Shown here: in pieces, positions 7,165 through 14,023 of the stretch
How positions within the stretch are numbered: the first letter of the stretch is position 1
Layout: each line of letters starts with the position of its first letter
NCBI GenBank assembly: GCA_021850555.1
Contig: JAJZLX010000664.1
Location: 1-14,881, forward strand
Length of the DNA stretch: 14,881 nt
Direction: 5' to 3'
Origin: Pseudomonadota bacterium
Lineage (GTDB): Bacteria > Pseudomonadota > Gammaproteobacteria > Steroidobacterales > Steroidobacteraceae
The notes under the pieces: model-generated
The model's input: the letters and a program-made list of their open reading frames with translations, nothing else
Databases searched by the model: none
Told to the model about the DNA's origin: nothing
Program-made: the position numbers and the translations under genes

Positions 7165-7676
7165 GATGCCCGAATACCGAAGGCCGGACACCTGACGGAG
7201 CCCGAAGCCGCCTGCGCCCGCACAAGAGCGAGAACCGCCGGGCGATCCCCAGTCTCAGCGGTACCGAGCCACCGCTCTCGCAACATGCCGTCCCGGCGAC
7301 CGGCTCGGGCAGAGTCACCGGCAAAGTGACACCGGGACACACCACTCGCCGCGGTGGACCTGCGTGATCTGCAGCCGGCGGGCTCTGGCTTTGCTTTCAG
7401 AGCTTGTCCGGTATCTGCGAACGCACCAATCCCGGAGATGCCGGTGCTGGCCGATGGGCGTCTTCGAGTCATGCCCCGAATGGCCGCTCCAGGTGTGCTC
7501 AGCGGGCCGCCCGGCTTTTCGATCTTCGCCCCCCCGCACCGGCCCGGCAGGCAACCACCGGTGGCCGCATCGACATCCTGAACGGCATCCTGAAACAGCG
7601 CTACGGACGCGAAGTTGACTCTCCACGCCGTCATTTGACCTCGATCTCACTCTCAGCCGGCGAGGCGGACTTTTTC

Positions 7677-7758
7677 TGGCACAGCAAATGCCAAATGGGT
7701 TAGTCTGCCGCTACCCAATGGGTATCTCGTGCCGCGAGACCAGCCTGTCTCTGGACAG
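7677..7758. other. Run of four short hairpins upstream of opgG
   Basis: There are four consecutive stems. TGGCA/TGCCA is at 7677-7693 with loop CAGCAAA. GGGTTAG/CTACCC is at 7697-7716 with one bulge. GGTATCTCG/CGAGACC is at 7721-7741 with a two-base bulge. CTGTC/GACAG is at 7745-7758 with loop TCTG. Only 3-4 bases separate one stem from the next. This could be a structured leader, a small RNA or a transposon-end relic. Function is unknown. Confidence 0.4.
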
Positions 7759-7763
7759 CGACA
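7745..7763. repeat. 19-bp direct repeat, copy 1
   Basis: CTGTCTCTGGACAGCGACA matches 7782-7800 at 18 of 19 positions; the copies start 37 bases apart. It contains the CTGTC-TCTG-GACAG dyad. Spaced short direct repeats of this kind occur at the ends of some insertion sequences and as regulator binding sites. No transposase is nearby. Confidence 0.6.
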
Positions 7764-7781
7764 GTTAGCTCGAGAGCATCA

Positions 7782-7800
7782 CTGTCTCTGGACGGCGACA
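7782..7800. repeat. 19-bp direct repeat, copy 2
   Basis: CTGTCTCTGGACGGCGACA is the second copy of the string at 7745-7763, with A changed to G at position 13. That change weakens the internal dyad. It lies 72 bases upstream of the opgG start. Confidence 0.6.
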
Positions 7801-7871
7801 TTCAAGCGCCATCTTGCAACGAACAATGCATGCAAGTCCGACGGCACCGATGCTAGAAGCTAGGAAGATTG

Positions 7872-9431
7872 GTGTTATCTGTCCATCGAGCACAGCTGGC
7901 CTATTTGATGCTCCTGCTGATGACCTCCGCGGTCGGCCGATCCGCGGAGCCGAGCGTGCATCGCCCGACCCCCCCTCCACCCCGGCCCTTCAACTTTGAA
8001 ACTGTGAAGCGCCTGGCCGAGAGACGCGCCGCCGTCCCTTATCGCATTCGCTCCACGCCGCTGCCGCGCGCTCTGGTCCGGCTCTCGTACGCCCAGTATC
8101 GCCAGATCCGATTCAAGCCCGAGGCCGCTCTGTGGCGCGGCCAGTCACGGTTCGACGTCCAGTTCTATCACCGCGGATTTGCGTTCACCCGGCAGGTGAG
8201 AATCTTCGAGGTGCTGCCCTCAGGGGTACACCAAGTGTCCTACCGCCCTTCAATGTTCACCTTCGGCCCCGCGGTGCCCCGGATGCGGCTGCCGGATTAT
8301 CTGGGGTTCGCGGGCTTCTCTGTGCGCTATCCGCTGAACACGCCCGCGCAAGAGGACCCGGTGATCGCCTTTCTCGGGGCGTCCTACTTCCGCGTGCTCG
8401 GCCGCAATCAGGTCTACGGAGTGACGGCCCGGGGCCTCGCCATCGATACCGCCACGGTCGGCGGCGAGCAGTTTCCCTATTTCACCGATTTCTGGCTCGT
8501 GCGCCCGGCCCCGCGCGCAGGCAGGATGAAGCTCTACGCGCTGCTCGAGAGCCGCAGCCTCACGGGAGCCTACCGGTTCGTCGTGCGTCCCGGAGCCATC
8601 TCCCAGGTGACCGTCAGCGCCACGCTCTACCCTCGAGCTCACGTCTCCAAGCTCGGCATCGCCCCGCTCACCTCGATGTACCTGTACGGGCTGAACTCGG
8701 CACGGCGGCGCTTCGATGACTGGCGCCCGCAAGTGCACGACAGCGACGGGCTGATGATGCACACCGGCGCCGGCCAATGGCTGTGGCGACCGCTGCAGAA
8801 CCCGAGGCGGCTCGAAGTCAACCGCTTCATGGACGACAATCCGCGCGGCTTCGGGCTCATTCAGCGCGACCGTGACTTCGCCGACTACGAGGACCCCGAC
8901 GCCCGCTACGAGCAGCGGCCGAGCTATTGGGTTCAGCCGCTCGGGGACTGGGGCCGCGGCGGCGTGGAGCTCGTGGAGATCCCGAGCACGGACGATACCA
9001 ACTACAACGTCGACGCCTACTGGGTGCCGAGCACGCCGGTGATTCCGCACCGGCCGATCTCTTTTTCCTACGTGCTGTCCTCCTACCTGCATTCGGGCGA
9101 GCGCTGGCCGCCCGGCGGGCGGGCCTCGGCCACACGCTTCGGTCCGGTCATGCGCGCCGGACACCCGGTGGCGGGAATGCGGCGCGTGCTCATCGACTTC
9201 ACCGGGGGCGAGCTCGGGGGTTTGCGAGCCAGTCAACCGGTGCGCGCCGAGGTCACGGCGGACGGCGCCACCGTTTCCCGGATCTCGGTGCAGCGGCTGC
9301 CTGAGAATGGCGCGTGGCGCGTCTCGTTCGACGTCAAGCCGACCGGCGGCCGACCGGTGAACCTCAGCTGCTTCCTCGAGCTCTATGGTTCGGCCCTGAC
9401 CGAGACGTGGACCTACCAATGGGCGACCTGA
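7872..9431 (+). CDS. opgG: Periplasmic glucan biosynthesis protein OpgG (GH186 family)
   Basis: OpgG acts in the periplasm on the beta-1,2-glucan made by OpgH. The 519-residue product has a Sec-type signal (basic residue R6, hydrophobic core LAYLMLLLMTSAV, cleavage near A25) and a Pro-rich linker. The OpgG fold follows, with FLGASYFRVLGRNQVYGVTARGLAIDTA, KLGIAPLTSMYLYG, WRPQVHDSDGL and DDNPRGFGLIQRDRDF, ending in SETW-like LTETWTYQ. The aspartate of HDSD (D290) is kept. The residue aligned with the reported general acid of E. coli OpgD (D388) is tyrosine Y378, in the string DDTNYNVDAYW. The GTG at 7872 is chosen because GGAAG (7863-7867) lies four bases upstream and the signal peptide is complete. 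TTG 7869 and ATG 7908 are alternatives. It overlaps opgH by 13 bases. Confidence 0.93.
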   Translation: MLSVHRAQLAYLMLLLMTSAVGRSAEPSVHRPTPPPPRPFNFETVKRLAERRAAVPYRIRSTPLPRALVRLSYAQYRQIRFKPEAALWRGQSRFDVQFYHRGFAFTRQVRIFEVLPSGVHQVSYRPSMFTFGPAVPRMRLPDYLGFAGFSVRYPLNTPAQEDPVIAFLGASYFRVLGRNQVYGVTARGLAIDTATVGGEQFPYFTDFWLVRPAPRAGRMKLYALLESRSLTGAYRFVVRPGAISQVTVSATLYPRAHVSKLGIAPLTSMYLYGLNSARRRFDDWRPQVHDSDGLMMHTGAGQWLWRPLQNPRRLEVNRFMDDNPRGFGLIQRDRDFADYEDPDARYEQRPSYWVQPLGDWGRGGVELVEIPSTDDTNYNVDAYWVPSTPVIPHRPISFSYVLSSYLHSGERWPPGGRASATRFGPVMRAGHPVAGMRRVLIDFTGGELGGLRASQPVRAEVTADGATVSRISVQRLPENGAWRVSFDVKPTGGRPVNLSCFLELYGSALTETWTYQWAT

Positions 9432-11398
9432 CGATACAAGCGGCCAGACTGCGACGCACCGCGCGCCGACGCCGCGCGCTCTTTTTCAGCCTGACGCTGC
9501 TCACGGGCGCGGCGGCCACCACGATGATGTGGGATATTCTGCACGCGAACGGCGTGAGCAACCTCGATTGGATCGGGCTCGCGCTCTTCTTCATCCTGTT
9601 CGTGTGGATCTCGAACTCCTTCTGGAGCGCGGTCGCGGGCTTCGTGGTGCGCCTGCGCGGCGGGGATCCGGCCATGCTCGGCGCGGCACCGGCCGGAGCG
9701 GCGCTCGCGAGCCGCATCGCGCTCGTCATGCCCATCCACAACGAGGACACCGCGCGCGTCGCAGCCGGGATCGATGTCATCTGGTCCTCGGTCTCACGGC
9801 TGCCCGAGCAGGCGGCGTTCGATTTTTTCGTTCTCTCCGATACCCGCGACCCACGGATCGCCGCCGCAGAGGAGCAAGCCTGGGCGCAGCTCGTGGCGCG
9901 CCACGATGCCGGCGGCCGGCTCTTCTACCGTCGCCGCACCGAGAACACCGGGCGCAAGGCCGGCAATATCGCCGACTTCGTGCGCAACTGGGGGGGCGCC
10001 TACGACTACATGATCGTGCTCGATGCCGACAGCATCATGTCTGGGACGGCGCTGGCGCAGCTTGCGCGTCTGATGGACGCCCATCCCCGGGTCGGCATCA
10101 TCCAGGCCCTGCCGCTGCCGGCGGGCCGGGACACCCTGTTCGCGCGCCTGATCCAGTTCGCGACACGCCTGAGCAGCCCGATGCTTGCGAGCGGACTGGC
10201 GTTCTGGCAACTCGCAGAGAGCAACTATTGGGGCCACAACGCCATCATTCGCCTGAAGGCTTTCGCCGCTCACTGCGATCTGCCGCGCCTGCCGGGATCG
10301 CCGCCGCTCGGTGGCGAGATCCTGAGCCATGACTTCGTCGAGGCGGCATTCATGCGCCGGGCGGGCTTCGAGGTCTGGCTGCTGCCGAGCGATCAGGGCA
10401 GCTGGGAAGAGGTCCCCTCAAACGTCATCGACTACGCTGCGCGCGATCGCCGATGGGCGCAGGGAAACCTGCAGCATCTCGGTCTTCTCCCGGAACGCGG
10501 CCTGTACTGGCTGAGCCGCGTGCACCTCGTGAGCGGCGTGCTCTCATACGTGACTTCGCCTCTGTGGCTGCTCGTGCTGCTGCTCAGCTCGAGCGTGGTC
10601 ATTCTCCAGGCGCTGCATGGCCACCAGTACTTCGTGCCCGGCAGCCATGCGCTCTTCCCCATCTGGCCGCACTATCGGGACGGGGAAATCGTGGCGCTGC
10701 TGTCTCTTACCGGGGTGGTGCTGCTGCTGCCCAAGGTGCTCGCGGTAGTCCTTGCCATCCGCGATCGCGCGCTTCGCAGCGGTTTCGGCGGCGCGCCCCG
10801 CCTCATCGCGAGCCTCGTGCTCGAGCAGCTCTACAGTGTCCTGCTCGCGCCGGCGATGATGCTGTTCCACACCACCTTCGTCATCAGCATCCTCGCGGGC
10901 AAGCCCGTCGCATGGCGCGCACAGGAGCGTGGCGATCGCGGTATCGGCTGGCTCGAGGCTCTCCGACGGCACAAATGGCATGTCATCATCGGCATGACCT
11001 GGGGCGCGCTCATCCTGGAGCTGGCTCCGCGCTACACCGGGTGGCTGCTGCCGGTGCTCGCCGGCATGGTGCTTTCGGTGCCGCTCACGATGTTGACGAG
11101 CCGCGCACAGCTCGGACGATGGATGCGACGGCGGGGGCTGTTTCTGACGCCGGAGGAGACCAATCCTCCCGCCGAGCTGGCCGCGCTCGAGGCGCGTCTG
11201 CGCGAGGGCGCGTACACGTTTCCCGCCGGACGACCCGGTCCGGCGCAGGCCAGCGGTCCAGGCCCGCGCGAGGCGCCCGCTCGCGTACCGGCGCCCGCAC
11301 CGCTGCCGATGAAAGCCGAGCCGCTGCTCTATGTCGGCGTGCGCCGCGCCGCCGATCGGAACGGCCGCCGGACTCAGACCGAATGGCGGGGCTCCTGA
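9419..11398 (+). CDS. opgH: Osmoregulated periplasmic glucan glucosyltransferase OpgH
   Basis: OpgH is the inner-membrane family 2 glycosyltransferase that polymerises beta-1,2-glucan from UDP-glucose and passes it to the periplasm. Two membrane helices lie near residues 21-40 and 50-75. The catalytic domain follows: RIALVMPIHNEDTARV, GRKAGNIADF, the metal-binding DAD at 202-204, HDFVEA with D305, and RDRRWAQGN with R345-W346. At least four further helices follow between about 360 and 570. The 659 residues compare with 847 in E. coli. The N-terminal cytoplasmic extension that binds FtsZ in E. coli is absent, and the protein ends in a Pro/Ala/Arg-rich tail. The ATG at 9419 lies inside the end of opgG, consistent with coupled translation. 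An opgD-like gene follows after 42 bases. Confidence 0.95.
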   Translation: MGDLTIQAARLRRTARRRRALFFSLTLLTGAAATTMMWDILHANGVSNLDWIGLALFFILFVWISNSFWSAVAGFVVRLRGGDPAMLGAAPAGAALASRIALVMPIHNEDTARVAAGIDVIWSSVSRLPEQAAFDFFVLSDTRDPRIAAAEEQAWAQLVARHDAGGRLFYRRRTENTGRKAGNIADFVRNWGGAYDYMIVLDADSIMSGTALAQLARLMDAHPRVGIIQALPLPAGRDTLFARLIQFATRLSSPMLASGLAFWQLAESNYWGHNAIIRLKAFAAHCDLPRLPGSPPLGGEILSHDFVEAAFMRRAGFEVWLLPSDQGSWEEVPSNVIDYAARDRRWAQGNLQHLGLLPERGLYWLSRVHLVSGVLSYVTSPLWLLVLLLSSSVVILQALHGHQYFVPGSHALFPIWPHYRDGEIVALLSLTGVVLLLPKVLAVVLAIRDRALRSGFGGAPRLIASLVLEQLYSVLLAPAMMLFHTTFVISILAGKPVAWRAQERGDRGIGWLEALRRHKWHVIIGMTWGALILELAPRYTGWLLPVLAGMVLSVPLTMLTSRAQLGRWMRRRGLFLTPEETNPPAELAALEARLREGAYTFPAGRPGPAQASGPGPREAPARVPAPAPLPMKAEPLLYVGVRRAADRNGRRTQTEWRGS

Positions 11399-11440
11399 TG
11401 CCCGCGGCAAGGCACAAAAAATCAATCAAGAGGTGACCCG

Positions 11441-13060
11441 ATGAATCGACGCGGTTTCCTGAGGAAGGCCGGCGCAGCCACCGTGACCTCCGTCGCGCCC
11501 TGGCCATGGGATTTCGCACAGAAAAAAAAGAAGCCGCCCCCGAAACCCCAGCTCGGCATCACCAAGCTCGGCGCGCCCGAGTCTTTCTCCTTCGCGGGGC
11601 TGAAAAATCGCGCGCGCGCGATGGCGCTGTCCATGTACAACGAGCCGGTGCCCGCCTTGCCGCCTGCCATCGCGAAGCTCACCTGGGACCAGTGGGAGTC
11701 GATCACCTACCGCCCGAAGCGCACGCTGTGGTACGGAGAGGACCTCTTCTTCCGCATTCGCTTCGACCATCTCGGGTTCACGATGAAACGCCCGGTGTCG
11801 ATATACGCCCTCGAGGGAGGCAGCGCACGGCGGATCCTGTTCGACCCCACCCTGTTCGACTACAGCGGATCGGGACTGAAGCCCGCCGAGATACCGCACA
11901 CCCTCGGGTTTTCGGGGTTCAACGTGCTGTTTCACACCAATTGGGAGAACGACCGCACGGTATTTCAGGGCGCTTCATATTTCCGCGCGGTCGATGGCAG
12001 CGGCCAGTATGGCATGTCGCAGCGGGGGCTCGCGATCGACACCGGGCTTGCGCAGCCGGAGGAATTCCCGGACTTCGTCGAGTTCTACCTGGAGAAGCCC
12101 GCGCCGGAATCGACACTGCTCACCGTGTATGCGCTGCTCGATTCCCCTAGCGTGGCCGGCGCTTATCGTTTCGTCATCGACATCGCCGACACGCTGGTGA
12201 TGGATGTGGACCTCACCCTGTATCCTCGCCGGCAGATCGAGCGCCTCGGCATCGCCCCGGGCACGAGCATGTACCTCGTGGGCGAGAACGATCACCGGGT
12301 CGCCGATGACTGGCGGCCGCAGATCCACGACTCGGACGGTCTGCAGATGCACACCGGCGTCGGCGAGTGGATCTGGCGCCCGCTCACCAATCCGAGCGTC
12401 CTGCGGGTCAACTCCTATCTGGATGACAACCCGCGCGGCTTCGGCCTGATGCAGCGCGACCATCGCTTTGCCGACTACCAGGACGACGGCGCCTGGTACA
12501 ACCGGCGTCCGGGCTGCTGGGTGCAGCCGAAGACCGGCTGGGGCAAGGGCGCGGTGATGCTGGTCGAGATTCCCACCATCGACGAGACGATGGACAACAT
12601 CGTGGCGTTCTGGAACCCGGCCGGGGAGGTCGTTCCGGGCCGGGTGTACGAGTATGGATACCGCATGTACTGGTGCCGCGAGAATCCCTTCGGCCCACCC
12701 CTCGCGCACGTGCGAGCGACTCGCGACGGAATAGGCGGCGTCGTCGGGCGCCCTCGCACGCAGTTCTCCTGGCGTTTCGTGGTGGACTTCGTCGGCGGGG
12801 ATCTGCCGATGCTCACGCACGAGGCCAAAGTCGTGCCGATCATCACCACTTCGAGCGGCCACGTGCAAATCGTCTCCGCGCGGCCACTTACACCGATCAA
12901 CGGCTGGCGCGCCATGTTCGATCTGGTTCCCGGGCCTGACGTCGAGCCGATCAACCTGAGGCTCTATCTGTCCTTGGATGGCCAGGCGCTGTCGGAGACC
13001 TGGATGTACCAGTACACTCCGCCGCCGCTTGCGCAGCAGCAGAAATACCTCACCGGCTGA
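11441..13060 (+). CDS. opgD: OpgD-like periplasmic glucan protein with twin-arginine signal (GH186)
   Basis: E. coli OpgD is a Tat-exported endo-beta-1,2-glucanase that sets glucan length. This 539-residue protein begins MNRRGFLRKAG, a twin-arginine motif, followed by a weakly hydrophobic stretch and an unusual KKKKPPPKP run. The OpgD/OpgG fold then shows FQGASYFRAVDGSGQYGMSQRGLAIDTG, RLGIAPGTSMYLVGEN and DDNPRGFGLMQRDHRFADYQ, ending ETWMYQYTPPP as in OpgD. Both aspartates corresponding to D300 and D388 of E. coli OpgD are present, D297 in HDSD and D385 in ETMDNIVAFW, so activity is likely. AGAGGTGA (11429-11436) is a good ribosome-binding site. In E. coli opgD lies away from opgGH; here it forms the third gene of the cluster. 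An eight-A tract (11522-11529) lies in the signal region. Confidence 0.9.
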   Translation: MNRRGFLRKAGAATVTSVAPWPWDFAQKKKKPPPKPQLGITKLGAPESFSFAGLKNRARAMALSMYNEPVPALPPAIAKLTWDQWESITYRPKRTLWYGEDLFFRIRFDHLGFTMKRPVSIYALEGGSARRILFDPTLFDYSGSGLKPAEIPHTLGFSGFNVLFHTNWENDRTVFQGASYFRAVDGSGQYGMSQRGLAIDTGLAQPEEFPDFVEFYLEKPAPESTLLTVYALLDSPSVAGAYRFVIDIADTLVMDVDLTLYPRRQIERLGIAPGTSMYLVGENDHRVADDWRPQIHDSDGLQMHTGVGEWIWRPLTNPSVLRVNSYLDDNPRGFGLMQRDHRFADYQDDGAWYNRRPGCWVQPKTGWGKGAVMLVEIPTIDETMDNIVAFWNPAGEVVPGRVYEYGYRMYWCRENPFGPPLAHVRATRDGIGGVVGRPRTQFSWRFVVDFVGGDLPMLTHEAKVVPIITTSSGHVQIVSARPLTPINGWRAMFDLVPGPDVEPINLRLYLSLDGQALSETWMYQYTPPPLAQQQKYLTG

Positions 13061-13072
13061 TCCTGGAGCCGG
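13053..13072. terminator. Small hairpin between convergent opgD and ATP-grasp genes
   Basis: CCGGCT (13053-13058) pairs with AGCCGG (13067-13072) around an eight-base loop. It spans the opgD stop codon and most of the 20-base gap before the convergent gene. There is no T tract on either side. It is a weak candidate for a shared bidirectional terminator. Confidence 0.3.
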
Positions 13073-13080
13073 CGGCCCCT

Positions 13081-13968
13081 CTAGATCAGCCGGGCAACTT
13101 CCCGCGCCAGCCGAGCCGCCGCGCCCTCGGCGAACCCCAGAAACAGCGAGGGCTCGGCGAGCTCGAGCTCGAGCACCCGGGGCGTTTCCCGCCCCTCGCG
13201 CAGCAGGTCCACCCGGGCGTACAACGGCGCCCGGGGCGAGCGACCGGCAGCCGCCAGCGCGTCCAACACCGCCGCGCCGACCCGCAACTGCTGCTCGTCG
13301 GGCGCACGGGGCGTGATGTGCTCGGGCGCGAACAAGGCGCGGGTCGGGTCCTCTCCTGGACGCAACAGCGGGCCCTTGCGGATGGCATGGCTGAAACACC
13401 CCGCGAAATAAACCAGGGCCGTCTCCCCGTCACGGTCGACATCGGCGAGGTAAGGCTGCAGCAGCACGCTGCGCCCCGCCGCCAGCAGCCCGCGGGCGTG
13501 CGCGAGGGCTTCGGCGGGGCGGGAACGAGGGAGCCGCCGCGCGCCGCGCGAGCCCGCCCCGACGGCGGGCTTCACAACGAGTTCCACGCACGCATGCCTG
13601 CTGAGGAATGCCTCGATGGCCGCCGCCGGATCCTCGCCGGGCTCGATGAACTCCCCCGGCACCGTCGGCACACCGAGCGCGGCCAACTCACGGAGATAGT
13701 GTTTATCGGTGTTCCAGACGACCATGGCATGCGGGTTGTGCAGCCGCGTCTGCGCCGAGACGCTCGCCAGCCAGGCGCGGAATTCCACCAGACGCTCCGT
13801 GTAGTCCCAGGTGGAGCGCAGCAGCGCGAGGTCAAACTGCGCCCAGCTCACCGCCGGATCGTCCCATTCGACGACATGCGGCTCGATGCCACATTCCCTC
13901 AACGCCGAGGCGAGCGGCGCCATGTCCTCATCGAGTCCCCGGGCGGCGCGGGCGCCGACGAGCGCCAC
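13081..13968 (-). CDS. ATP-grasp ligase, DcsG/RimK-like
   Basis: This is a cytoplasmic ATP-grasp protein resembling the DcsG (D-cycloserine synthase) and glutathione-synthetase-like group. Such enzymes join a carboxylate to an amine through an acyl phosphate; the substrate here cannot be told. The N-terminal VALVGARAARGLDEDMAPLASAL leads into RSTWDYTERLVEFRAWL. ATP-binding lysines are likely K89 (NTDKHYLREL) and K133 (ELVVKPAVGAGSRGARR). Metal-site residues lie in RVDLL (252-256) and ELELAEPSLFL (267-277). The GTG at 13968 gives 295 residues, close to DcsG (299), and begins at the conserved strand. A longer form from the ATG at 14079 is possible, but its extra 37 residues look unlike the family and would overlap aguB. 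No other cycloserine genes are present, so that pathway is not implied. Confidence 0.8.
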   Translation of the reverse strand: MALVGARAARGLDEDMAPLASALRECGIEPHVVEWDDPAVSWAQFDLALLRSTWDYTERLVEFRAWLASVSAQTRLHNPHAMVVWNTDKHYLRELAALGVPTVPGEFIEPGEDPAAAIEAFLSRHACVELVVKPAVGAGSRGARRLPRSRPAEALAHARGLLAAGRSVLLQPYLADVDRDGETALVYFAGCFSHAIRKGPLLRPGEDPTRALFAPEHITPRAPDEQQLRVGAAVLDALAAAGRSPRAPLYARVDLLREGRETPRVLELELAEPSLFLGFAEGAAARLAREVARLI

Positions 13969-14023
13969 CTTCGCTGTCGCGTTCCGCCCGGGCTCTTCAG
14001 GCTGCGCGCCCGCACGCTCGGCG

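Larger units (their letters stand above)
7165..7871. other. Gene-free region between ssrA and opgG
   Basis: About 700 bases have no convincing coding sequence on either strand. The open frames present are short, rich in Arg, Pro and Ser, and show no family resemblance. The left two thirds are GC-rich with no recognisable pattern. The right third (7677-7800) contains four consecutive small hairpins and a duplicated 19-bp string, described separately. The opgG promoter must lie here or be replaced by read-through. I could not identify it with confidence. Confidence 0.6.

Noticed and set aside
6995..7634. Minus-strand frames over the tmRNA 3' end containing WWRRGESNPRP
   Set aside because: This string is the translated complement of a tRNA-like T arm and acceptor end, a known source of false protein predictions. 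The DNA here is the tmRNA gene.
7127..7871. Prophage or island integrated at the tmRNA 3' end
   Set aside because: tmRNA is a common attachment site, but no second copy of the tmRNA 3' end and no integrase gene are seen downstream. opgG follows directly.
8250..9419. A 389-codon minus-strand frame opposite opgG
   Set aside because: It is an antisense shadow of a gene with clear family motifs. The translation is His/Arg/Pro-rich without recognisable domains.
13081..13968. D-cycloserine biosynthesis
   Set aside because: Only a DcsG-like ATP-grasp protein is present. None of the other pathway enzymes are in the window, and the family is far broader than cycloserine synthesis.
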